Positions 48,298-57,685 of a stretch of DNA of 64,000 bases are shown here, one piece after another (within the stretch, counting starts at the first letter, position 1; every line of letters starts with the position of its first letter). The translations under genes and the position numbers were made by a program. Source of the DNA: Prochlorococcus sp. HOT208_60m_813I02 (GTDB lineage: Bacteria; Cyanobacteriota; Cyanobacteriia; PCC-6307; Cyanobiaceae); assembly GCA_002025865.1 (NCBI GenBank), contig MWOR01000020.1, positions 18,389 to 82,388 on the forward strand, given 5' to 3'. The notes below the pieces were generated by a model. That model was given only the letters and a program-made list of their open reading frames with translations, ran no database searches and was not told the origin of the DNA.

Positions 48298-48684
48298 TCA
48301 AGTATTCGATTGAATACCTTCAGGAGGAACATAAAGCATCTCAAGCCAGTTTCCTTCAGTATCCTTCATATAAAAAGATGCTGTTCCATCTCTATGATCA
48401 TGTAAAGGACCAACTTTTACACCAGAATTTTTTAAATCATTTTGAATATTTTCCACTTCTTTTTTATTTTCAAAATGAAAAGCAAAATGAGGTCCCGCAG
48501 CTTTGTAGCTAGGGCCTAACAACGCAAGTCCATCTTTCCCTTTACCTGCCTCTAAATAAGACCAATCTTTATCATCCCAAACCAATTTCATACCCAACCT
48601 AATATAAAAAGATTTCGCCCTTTCGAGATTCTCTACTCTAAGTGCAATGTGACCAATCCTATTTACTCCTTGTGAAAACTTCAA
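48298..48684 (-). CDS. gloA: lactoylglutathione lyase (glyoxalase I) family
   Basis: Isomerises the hemithioacetal of methylglyoxal and glutathione. The 128-aa protein begins RIGHIALRVENLERAKSFYIRLGMKLVW, followed by FHFENKKEVENIQNDL, DHRDGTASFYMKDTEGNWLEMLYV with the C-terminal metal-binding Glu. Metal residues (His, Glu, His, Glu) occur at the usual spacing of the VOC superfamily. Directly upstream of mutS2 on the same strand (14 nt). The role in this organism is inferred from the family. Confidence 0.88.
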   Translation of the reverse strand: MKFSQGVNRIGHIALRVENLERAKSFYIRLGMKLVWDDKDWSYLEAGKGKDGLALLGPSYKAAGPHFAFHFENKKEVENIQNDLKNSGVKVGPLHDHRDGTASFYMKDTEGNWLEMLYVPPEGIQSNT

Positions 48685-48746
48685 AACAAAGCAATTAATT
48701 TATTACTTATCTAAGAATAAACCAAATTTTTGTTAATAATGAGTTT

Positions 48747-49748
48747 TTAAGTATCCTGCAACCATTGAGATGCATCACAAGCATGATAAGTGAGTATTAA
48801 TTTTGCTCCTGCTCTTTTAAAACTAAGCAATGTCTCTAAAACAATATCTTTTTCGTTAATCCAGTTCTTCATAGCAGCAGACTTTACCATGGAATACTCC
48901 CCACTAACGTTGTATGCAGCTATAGGTTTATTTGAAAATGTGCTTAATCTATAAACTATATCCAAATATGAAATTCCTGGTTTTACCATCAAAATATCAG
49001 CTCCTTCATACTGATCCAATGCTGATTCAATTAAAGCCTCTTTTGAATTGGCAGGGTCCATTTGATATGTAGACTTATTGTCTGGAATTATTTTATTACT
49101 ATTTTCTCTAGGAGCCGAATCTAGAGCAGTTCTAAATGGACCGTAATAAGCAGATGAATATTTTGCTGTGTAACTAATAATACCTACATCACTAAATCCT
49201 TGAGTATCAAGAGCAGTTCTAATTGCGCCAACTCTCCCATCCATCATGTCACTTGGACCAATAAAATCTGCTCCAGCTCTAGCTTGAGTTAAAGCTTGTT
49301 TTTTTAAAATTTCAATTGTTTCGTCATTCAATATGTTTCCAGTTTCATCAACTAATCCATCATGACCATCACAAGAGTATGGGTCCAAGGCAACATCTGT
49401 CATTATTGCCATTTCTGGAATCTCTTTTTTTAAAATTCGTATAGCTTTAGGTATTAAACCGTCTTCATTGAAACATTCTGAACCATCTTCAGTCTTTAAG
49501 CTATCGTTAATTTTCGGGAAAAGAACCACACACCTTATGCCCAATTCCCATGCCCTAGTAACCTCCTTTATTAAGCCATTAATATCCCATCTATAAGTTC
49601 CTGGCATTGCGGAAATTTCCTCTTTAAAATCTTTTTCATGAATAAATAATGGATAAATAAAGTCCGATGCCGCCAAATGGTTTTCTCTAACCATTTCTCT
49701 AATTGCCTCAGTTCTTCTTAATCTTCTTGGACGAATAATCGAATTCAT
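48747..49748 (-). CDS. hemB: delta-aminolevulinic acid dehydratase (porphobilinogen synthase)
   Basis: Condenses two 5-aminolevulinate molecules to porphobilinogen on the path to heme and chlorophyll. The 333-aa protein has RPRRLRRTEAIREMVREN at the start, the metal site TDVALDPYSCDGHDG, which is the magnesium-type rather than cysteine/zinc form, and active-site lysines in YTAKYSSAYYGPFR and ADILMVKPGISYLD. Length and order are normal. It lies upstream of gloA on the same strand (62-bp gap). Confidence 0.98.
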   Translation of the reverse strand: MNSIIRPRRLRRTEAIREMVRENHLAASDFIYPLFIHEKDFKEEISAMPGTYRWDINGLIKEVTRAWELGIRCVVLFPKINDSLKTEDGSECFNEDGLIPKAIRILKKEIPEMAIMTDVALDPYSCDGHDGLVDETGNILNDETIEILKKQALTQARAGADFIGPSDMMDGRVGAIRTALDTQGFSDVGIISYTAKYSSAYYGPFRTALDSAPRENSNKIIPDNKSTYQMDPANSKEALIESALDQYEGADILMVKPGISYLDIVYRLSTFSNKPIAAYNVSGEYSMVKSAAMKNWINEKDIVLETLLSFKRAGAKLILTYHACDASQWLQDT

Positions 49749-49971
49749 TTGAATATTATTTAAATTGAAAAGTATTTACCTAATACATTAATCGCTTGCC
49801 TCGCACATAAATCAATCAGAGACTAATTTTATTCAGGAAAAGTAACTAAAATTTATTTAATACGAGCAAAAAAAGTTACAAAAATATTTTGCACATTCTT
49901 CATTTTTCACAAATTTACGTCATTAAGAGATAATATCTTCTAGTTAAGTATTTATTTAAAGGAGAGTATCT

Positions 49972-51624
49972 TTGAAAATAATTAATGGATTTCATCTAAA
50001 GAATGTAAGAGGAGATATTCTGGGAGGGATTACAGCCGCAGTAGTGGCTTTGCCTCTCGCTCTTGCTTTTGGTAATGCTGCGTTAGGACCTGGCGGAGCA
50101 ATTTATGGACTATATGGAGCAGTAGTAGTTGGTTTTTTAGCAGCATTATTCGGCGGAACACCTGCTCAAGTTAGTGGACCTACCGGTCCCATGAGTGTAA
50201 CTGTCGCAGGGGTAGTAGCAGGCTTAGCAGCAGTAGGGGTTCCAAGAGATCTTTCTGCAGGACAAATTTTACCTTTAGTTATGGCAGCGGTAGTCATTGG
50301 CGGCTTACTGCAAATATTATTCGGCATATTAAAATTAGGTAAATACATTACTTTAGTTCCATATTCTGTTGTTTCAGGTTTTATGTCTGGTATTGGAGTA
50401 ATAATCATTGCGCTTCAGATTGGACCATTACTTGGAATTAGCACTCGAGGTGGAGTAGTCGAATCTTTAACAACTGTATTTTCAAATTTCCAGCCCAATG
50501 GTGCTGCTATTGGAGTAGCGATAATGACACTAGGTATAGTGTTTCTTACTCCTAGAAAAATAAGTCAGTGGGTTCCTTCGCCTCTCTTAGCCCTATTGAT
50601 AGTTACCCCAATATCTATATTAATTTTTGGAGATGGAGCTATTGATAGAATTGGAGAAATTCCAAGGGGAGTTCCATCTTTAAATTTCCCAAGTTTTAAT
50701 CAATATTTCCCAATTATTTTTAAAGCAGGATTAGTTCTAGCAGTACTTGGTGCAATTGACTCCTTACTGACATCTCTTGTAGCAGACAATATCTCTCAAA
50801 CAAAACATAATTCTGATAGAGAACTTATTGGTCAAGGAATAGGAAATGCTGTTGCAGGTCTGTTTTCAGGTTTACCTGGAGCAGGAGCAACCATGAGAAC
50901 AGTTATAAATGTTAAATCTGGAGGATCAACTCCCATTTCTGGAATGGTTCACTCGGTTGTGTTGTTGATAGTTTTAGTTGGTGCAGGACCTTTAGCTGAG
51001 CAAATACCAACTGCATTGCTTGCAGGAATTCTTATAAAAGTTGGTTTAGATATTATTGATTGGGGATTCTTGAGGAGGGCTCACAAATTATCTTTAAAAA
51101 CTTCAGTTGTAATGTACGGGGTACTCCTAATGACTGTTTTTTGGGATTTAATTTGGGCAGTTTTAGTAGGTGTATTCATAGCAAATATGCTCACTATTGA
51201 TTCAATAACCGAAACTCAACTAGAAGGTATGGACGAGGATAATCCTTTATCAAATGATGATCAAGCCAAAAATGCATTACCTGCTGATGAAAAAGCACTA
51301 CTAGATAGATGCTCAGGAGAAGTAATGTTATTTAGACTTAAAGGACCACTTAGTTTTGGAGCAGCTAAAGGTATATCTGAGAGAATGATGCTGGTCAGAA
51401 ACTACAAGGTTTTAATACTAGATATCACTGAGGTACCAAGACTTGGAGTGACGGCGACTCTCGCAATAGAGGACATGATGCAGGAAGCAAAAAATAATTC
51501 CAGAAAAGCATTTGTTGCTGGGGCAAATGAAAAAGTAAAAGATAGATTAGCTAAGTTTGGAGTTGAAGGCATCATTGAAACAAGAAAAGAAGCTTTAGAA
51601 ACCGCTCTAAATGAAATAGCCTAA
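49972..51624 (+). CDS. bicA: SulP-family anion transporter, BicA-like bicarbonate transporter
   Basis: Predicted sodium-dependent bicarbonate uptake in the cytoplasmic membrane. The 550-aa product has about 11-14 helices (GGITAAVVALPLALAFG near residue 18, NAVAGLFSGLPGAGATMRTVINV, about 287-309) and a C-terminal STAS domain (about 440-550: VMLFRLKGPLSFGAAKGISE, LDITEVPRLGVTATLAIEDM). Start is TTG 49972 behind a strong AAGGAG ribosome-binding site (49960-49965). First gene of the bicA-sbtA-sbtB operon, 6 nt before sbtA. Confidence 0.88.
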   Translation: MKIINGFHLKNVRGDILGGITAAVVALPLALAFGNAALGPGGAIYGLYGAVVVGFLAALFGGTPAQVSGPTGPMSVTVAGVVAGLAAVGVPRDLSAGQILPLVMAAVVIGGLLQILFGILKLGKYITLVPYSVVSGFMSGIGVIIIALQIGPLLGISTRGGVVESLTTVFSNFQPNGAAIGVAIMTLGIVFLTPRKISQWVPSPLLALLIVTPISILIFGDGAIDRIGEIPRGVPSLNFPSFNQYFPIIFKAGLVLAVLGAIDSLLTSLVADNISQTKHNSDRELIGQGIGNAVAGLFSGLPGAGATMRTVINVKSGGSTPISGMVHSVVLLIVLVGAGPLAEQIPTALLAGILIKVGLDIIDWGFLRRAHKLSLKTSVVMYGVLLMTVFWDLIWAVLVGVFIANMLTIDSITETQLEGMDEDNPLSNDDQAKNALPADEKALLDRCSGEVMLFRLKGPLSFGAAKGISERMMLVRNYKVLILDITEVPRLGVTATLAIEDMMQEAKNNSRKAFVAGANEKVKDRLAKFGVEGIIETRKEALETALNEIA

Positions 51625-51630
51625 TAATTT

Positions 51631-52629
51631 ATGGAAATAAATCCAATTCTGCAAAATGTATTAGCCCCGCCAGTTCTTTTCTTTTTGATTGGAGCAATAT
51701 CAGTACTCTTTAAATCTGATTTAGAAATACCAGCTCCATTACCTAAACTCTTCTCCTTATATCTGCTGCTAGCAATTGGTTTTAAAGGAGGTATAGAGAT
51801 ACAGAAAAGTGGTTTTACAGATCAAGTATTGCCTACTTTAAGTGCTGCAATTCTCATGTCATTAGTAATTCCGCTGATTGGATTTTTAATTTTAAGATTT
51901 AAGTTTGATGTCTTTAATTCCGCTGCAATTGCAGCAGCATACGGTTCGATTAGTGCTGTTACATTTATTTCCGCAGAAAGTTTTTTGGAAAGTCAAAAAA
52001 TAGCTTTTGATGGGTTTATGGTTGGAGCCTTAGCTTTAATGGAGTCTCCTGCAATAATTGTTGGATTATTACTTGTGAAATTTGCAGCTCCCAAAAATAG
52101 GCCAAAATCAAGAAAAATGCATCTAAGCGCAATATTACACGAATCACTTTTGAATGGATCAGTTTATTTATTGCTCTCAAGTTTAATTGTAGGATTTCTT
52201 ACTGCTTCCAGTAATCCCTCAGGGATTGCAAAAATGGAGCCTTTTACTGGACAATTATTCTATGGAGCAGAATGCTTCTTCTTGTTAGATATGGGAATAG
52301 TCGCTGCTCAAAGATTACCGAGACTGAAGAATGCGGGTTCGTTCTTGATTGGCTTTGCCATTTTTATGCCTTTATTTAACGCATTTATTGGTGTTTTCGT
52401 TGCAAGATTTTTATCATTAGGACCTGGCAACGCACTATTATTTGTGGTTTTATGTGCTAGCGCCTCTTATTTAGCAGTTCCTGCAGCTATGAGGATGACG
52501 GTACCAGAAGCTAAATCTAGTTATTATATTTCAACTACACTAGGTCTAACTTTCCCATTCAATATAGTTCTTGGCATTCCCATATATATGAGTTTAGTAA
52601 ATACCATTATCCCATTGTCCCCTCTATAA
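51631..52629 (+). CDS. sbtA: SbtA-family sodium-dependent bicarbonate transporter
   Basis: High-affinity bicarbonate uptake. The 332-aa protein is very hydrophobic, with about ten helices in two inverted repeats, and family segments LLAIGFKGGIEIQKSG, AAIAAAYGSISAVTFISAESFLE, LALMESPAIIVGLLLVK and CASASYLAVPAAMRMTVPEA. The cytoplasmic loop between the two halves is short. Six nucleotides after bicA and 2 nt before the sbtB gene, so all three are translated from one mRNA. Confidence 0.9.
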   Translation: MEINPILQNVLAPPVLFFLIGAISVLFKSDLEIPAPLPKLFSLYLLLAIGFKGGIEIQKSGFTDQVLPTLSAAILMSLVIPLIGFLILRFKFDVFNSAAIAAAYGSISAVTFISAESFLESQKIAFDGFMVGALALMESPAIIVGLLLVKFAAPKNRPKSRKMHLSAILHESLLNGSVYLLLSSLIVGFLTASSNPSGIAKMEPFTGQLFYGAECFFLLDMGIVAAQRLPRLKNAGSFLIGFAIFMPLFNAFIGVFVARFLSLGPGNALLFVVLCASASYLAVPAAMRMTVPEAKSSYYISTTLGLTFPFNIVLGIPIYMSLVNTIIPLSPL

Positions 52630-52631
52630 AA

Positions 52632-52913
52632 ATGAAAAGATTAGACTTGATATTTAGTGAAAGAGAACTAGATGCAATCATTAAAACATTAGAAAAAGCT
52701 AATGTTCCTGGATATACAGTTATGAAACACGCCACAGGCAGAGGGCCTGAAAGAGTTGTTACTGAAGATATGGAATTTACAGGATTAGGCGCAAATGCTC
52801 ATGTAATTGTTTTTTGTGAGCAAGAATTAATAGATAAAATGAGAGATAACATCAGGGACGATTTAAGTTACTACGGAGGAGTTGCTTATATTTCTGAGGC
52901 AACACCCCTTTAA
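52632..52913 (+). CDS. sbtB: SbtB-like PII-family regulator
   Basis: A 93-aa protein of the PII fold. It starts KRLDLIFSERELDAIIKTLEKANVPGYTVMKHATGRGPERVV, with the T-loop region around GRGPERVVTEDMEF, and ends VAYISEATPL. SbtB proteins bind adenine nucleotides and control SbtA. The end lacks the cysteine-containing CGPxGC redox loop of the longer Synechocystis form. It sits 2 nt after sbtA. Its position alone supports the assignment. Convergent with the TrxR-like gene 22 bp away. Confidence 0.9.
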   Translation: MKRLDLIFSERELDAIIKTLEKANVPGYTVMKHATGRGPERVVTEDMEFTGLGANAHVIVFCEQELIDKMRDNIRDDLSYYGGVAYISEATPL

Positions 52914-52935
52914 ATGAAAGAAGCAATATTTATTT

Positions 52936-53892
52936 TTAAGAATGAATCCAATCTACTCTTATATTTTTTCGACTATTTAAGTATCTATCAATTGACATTG
53001 CAGCAATACATCCATCAGAAGCTGCAACTACGGCTTGCTTAAATGGTGTATTTCTTATATCTCCAATAGCCCATACTCCATCAGAATTTGTAGACATAAA
53101 GTCATCAACAATAACCCCTCCGTCTTCTTTTAAAGCAATTTGGTCCCCTAAAAAATCAGTAATCGGCTTTGAACCACTCATATAAACAAACACTCCATCT
53201 AAATTTAAATTGATAGGATTTTCTTCTTGCTTATTTTTGACAACAACCCCATTCACACCCATATCATCGCCCAATATTTCCAATAATCTTGTTCTACTCC
53301 AATGTTTTATATTTGAATTATCCATCAATTCCATAGCTTCTTCATTATCTGATTTAGGATCACTTGATGTAATCCAATGCACAGTTGATGCAAATTTAGT
53401 TAGGACAGTTGCCTCTTCAATTGCCTCCTTGTTAACTCCAACAACGGCAACTTCTCTATTCTTATAAAAAGCCCCATCACATGTAGCACAATAACTTACT
53501 CCTTTGCCAAGAAAATCGGCTTCGCCCTTAAATGATGCAGGCCTACCCATAGCTCCACTTGCAAGTACAAGAGCTTTAGCTTTGAAAGTACCTTCTGGCG
53601 TATAAACCACTTTCCATTCTCCACTAGCGTCTATCCCAAACACTTGTGCTCTTCTATAGTCTGTGCCGTATTGCACAGCCTGTTCTCTCATTAAAGTAAG
53701 TAATTTCTCCCCACTTATATCAACCGGAACACCTGGATAATTAGCGATTTGATGAGTTATTGCTAAGGCGCCAACGGATGGATTTTTATCTAAAATGACT
53801 GTCTTTAAGTTTGAACGAGATGTATAAAGTGCGCAAGTACATCCGGCCGGTCCTCCTCCGATAATAACTACATCTGACTCAATGATTTCCAA
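52936..53892 (-). CDS. thioredoxin-reductase-like flavoprotein without NADPH motifs
   Basis: FAD-dependent pyridine-nucleotide-disulfide-type protein (318 aa). FAD motifs: GGGPAGCTCALYTSR (residues 12-26), ASGAMGRP, GVWAIGDIRNTPFKQAV. The redox motif is CATC (Cys135, Cys138). The second nucleotide domain reads VGVNKEA (151-157) where TrxR has GGGDSA, and VHWITSSDP where TrxR has HRRxxxR. NADPH binding is thus doubtful. It may belong to the deep-branching cyanobacterial reductases that use other electron donors. Convergent with sbtB. Confidence 0.82.
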   Translation of the reverse strand: MEIIESDVVIIGGGPAGCTCALYTSRSNLKTVILDKNPSVGALAITHQIANYPGVPVDISGEKLLTLMREQAVQYGTDYRRAQVFGIDASGEWKVVYTPEGTFKAKALVLASGAMGRPASFKGEADFLGKGVSYCATCDGAFYKNREVAVVGVNKEAIEEATVLTKFASTVHWITSSDPKSDNEEAMELMDNSNIKHWSRTRLLEILGDDMGVNGVVVKNKQEENPINLNLDGVFVYMSGSKPITDFLGDQIALKEDGGVIVDDFMSTNSDGVWAIGDIRNTPFKQAVVAASDGCIAAMSIDRYLNSRKNIRVDWIHS

Positions 53893-54144
53893 TTTTTAAA
53901 AACTCCTTTTTAGTAGTTAATTAGATGAGTTCTTGGTTAGAAGATATTTTAATGTAAATACCTAAACCTCTTTATAGATATAAGTTAAAAGAAAAAAGAG
54001 AAAAAAGCATAATATAGAAACAAACTTACATAGGAAAAACATAAAAAATTAATTACCAAAATGATCAGGTACGTGAAATGTTCTGAATTGATCTATTATT
54101 AGTTAATATGCAAAATTAATTGCTGTAGAAACATTATATTTTTC

Positions 54145-54462
54145 ATGACCAACTCTGATTACCTCTTAAAAGCTGCCATTAAGAAAGTAACCGAAAAATT
54201 AAACGAGATATTGGTTGACAAAATTGAAGAAGCAACAAATATTGCTCAGGATGCTCCAGAAATACTCAAAAAAGAATTTGATAGTTTGAAAGAATCCATA
54301 ATTGAAGAAGCCTCAAGAATGGAAAAAGCCGAAAATATTCAAGAAAATGAGTCTGCAAATACTCATCAAGATTCCAAAATAAAAAAAGCTTTAAATGAAA
54401 TTGAAGATATCAATAAACAAATTGATCTCTTTAATAAAACCACAAATAATCAAATGAAATGA
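54145..54462 (+). CDS. small helical protein coupled to an ABC1 kinase gene
   Basis: A 105-residue, highly charged, probably coiled-coil protein with segments TEKLNEILVDKIEEATNIAQ, EFDSLKESIIEEASRMEKAENI and KKALNEIEDINKQIDLFNK. No membrane segment, cysteine pair or family known to me. Its stop overlaps the start of the ABC1 kinase gene by 4 nt (ATGA), so the two are translationally coupled. The pairing suggests an accessory role, but this is inference. Confidence 0.7.
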   Translation: MTNSDYLLKAAIKKVTEKLNEILVDKIEEATNIAQDAPEILKKEFDSLKESIIEEASRMEKAENIQENESANTHQDSKIKKALNEIEDINKQIDLFNKTTNNQMK

Positions 54463-56126
54463 GTTTTCACATTCTTCACTATCGTTTAAAAAAGTTGAAG
54501 AGGGCCTTTCTTATTTGGATAACTCTGATTTCACTTTTAATAAATTTGTGGATAGATAATATTAGATTTACAATTTTCCAAGCTAAGGAGAATGAAAAAA
54601 CTAGGGTCCAAATTAAAAGAGCTAGGTGTTTTACATATCAATTAATAAAGCTTGGTTCAGCATTTATTAAAATTGGACAATTATTATCAGCGAGACCTGA
54701 TTTAATTCCTAATACCTGGATACAGGAATTGTCTAAATTGCAGAATCAAGTTCCTAATTTTTCATTTACGCAAGTTGAAGAGACTATAAGAAATGAACTA
54801 GGGTCTAAGTTTAATAAAATAGATCAAATAATATGTGATCCAGTTGGATCAGCATCACTAGCTCAGGTTCATAGGGCGACTTTAAAAGATGGTAAGAAAG
54901 TAGTTTTTAAAGTGCAAAGACCAAATTTAAAAGAATTGTTTATTATCGATTTGGGCATAATGCAGCAAATAGCAAGATTATTGCAGAAAAATAAGAATTG
55001 GAGTCGAGGTAGAAACTGGGTTGAGATTGCTAAAGAGTGTAGGAAAGTTCTTATGAAAGAACTTGATTTTAATTGCGAAGCGCAATATGCAGCAAGATTT
55101 AGGCAGCAATTTCTTGATGATAAAAATGTTGAAGTTCCTGAAGTAATTTGGGATATGAGCAGTGAAAAAGTGCTTTGTCTAAGTTATGTGGAAGGGACAA
55201 AAATAAGCGATTTAGAAAAATTAAAATCACAAGAAATTGATTTATCTAAAATTGCAGAGATAGGTGCAATCAGCTACTTAAAACAATTAGTAAATTACGG
55301 GTTTTTTCATGCAGATCCTCATCCAGGGAATCTAGCAGTTTCAAGTGAAGGTAAATTAATTTTTTATGATTTCGGAATGATGGGGAACATCTCAAATAAT
55401 CTTCAAACAAGATTAGGGGGGATGGTTAAGGCTGCTGCTCTTAGAGACGCCTCATTACTTGTTAGTCAATTACAACAAGCTGGGCTAATTTCAAAAGATA
55501 TTGATGTAGGACCAGTCAGAAGATTAGTCAGATTGATGCTTAAAGAAGCTTTAACTCCGCCATTTAGTCCTAATATTATTGAAAAATTATCTGGAGATTT
55601 ATACGAATTGGTTTATGAAACGCCATTTCAACTGCCAGTAGATTTAATTTTTGTGATGAGAGCTTTATCAACTTTTGAAGGAGTTGGTAGAATGCTTGAT
55701 CCAGGGTTTAACCTTGTATCAGTTACCAAGCCTTATTTATTAGAACTTATGTCTTCAAATAATCAAAGTCCCAACGATTTAATTAACCAATTTGGAAGGC
55801 AAGTAGGTGAACTAGGATCGAAAGCTGTTGGAATTCCCAAAAGAATAGATGAAAGTTTAGAAAGATTAGAACAGGGCGATTTACAATTACAAATAAGAAT
55901 GGGAGAGTCTGATAGGCAATTCAAAAAAATGTTTACGGCTCAAAAAACTTTAGGCCATTCAATTCTCATAGGATGCTTATCAATTGCATCTGCTTTACTT
56001 GTAACCAATAAGCAAAATAATTTTGCATTGTTGCCACTTTTTTTTGCACTACCAATAAGTATTGATTGGATAAAGTGCCAATTAAGTATGAGAAAAGGCT
56101 CGCGTTTAGAAAAACTTAAGCGCTAA
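54459..56126 (+). CDS. ABC1/AarF/UbiB family atypical kinase
   Basis: The 555-aa protein has the ABC1-kinase marks KLGSAFIKIGQLLSARPDLIP (the KxGQ motif, residues 66-76), VGSASLAQVHRATLKDGKKVVFKVQRP, FNCEAQYAARFRQQFL, HADPHPGNLAV and IFYDFGMMGN, and two C-terminal hydrophobic segments that may anchor it in the thylakoid or plasma membrane. Members act on prenylquinone and carotenoid metabolism in cyanobacteria and plastids. The A-rich loop of ordinary kinases is replaced by the ABC1-type one. Coupled to the preceding small gene. Convergent with eno at 7 bp. Confidence 0.93.
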   Translation: MSFHILHYRLKKLKRAFLIWITLISLLINLWIDNIRFTIFQAKENEKTRVQIKRARCFTYQLIKLGSAFIKIGQLLSARPDLIPNTWIQELSKLQNQVPNFSFTQVEETIRNELGSKFNKIDQIICDPVGSASLAQVHRATLKDGKKVVFKVQRPNLKELFIIDLGIMQQIARLLQKNKNWSRGRNWVEIAKECRKVLMKELDFNCEAQYAARFRQQFLDDKNVEVPEVIWDMSSEKVLCLSYVEGTKISDLEKLKSQEIDLSKIAEIGAISYLKQLVNYGFFHADPHPGNLAVSSEGKLIFYDFGMMGNISNNLQTRLGGMVKAAALRDASLLVSQLQQAGLISKDIDVGPVRRLVRLMLKEALTPPFSPNIIEKLSGDLYELVYETPFQLPVDLIFVMRALSTFEGVGRMLDPGFNLVSVTKPYLLELMSSNNQSPNDLINQFGRQVGELGSKAVGIPKRIDESLERLEQGDLQLQIRMGESDRQFKKMFTAQKTLGHSILIGCLSIASALLVTNKQNNFALLPLFFALPISIDWIKCQLSMRKGSRLEKLKR

Positions 56127-56133
56127 AAAATAA

Positions 56134-57429
<1,296 letters not shown>

Positions 57430-57685
57430 TTAATTATTACTATTTAAATCCTATTAATAGCTGAACTATTTGGCTAATATCTGAAATATATTTGTTAACC
57501 AACTATAATTTTAATTTTATGTGAGCTTAGATACTATTTAACGTTTTTTTTCATTATAAAGTCCCCGCAAATCCTCTAATCTTAATAATTTTAAAATTCA
57601 TCTTACAATTTGAAATTATTGGATGATTATTAATGCAGATCCTATTTACAATATTAATTAATAATCAACTATAGTTTTATAGTTT

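Noticed and set aside
53893..54144. possible gene in the 252-bp gap before the small helical gene
   Set aside because: No open frame longer than a few dozen codons with coherent composition; only AT-rich spacer and likely promoter sequence.
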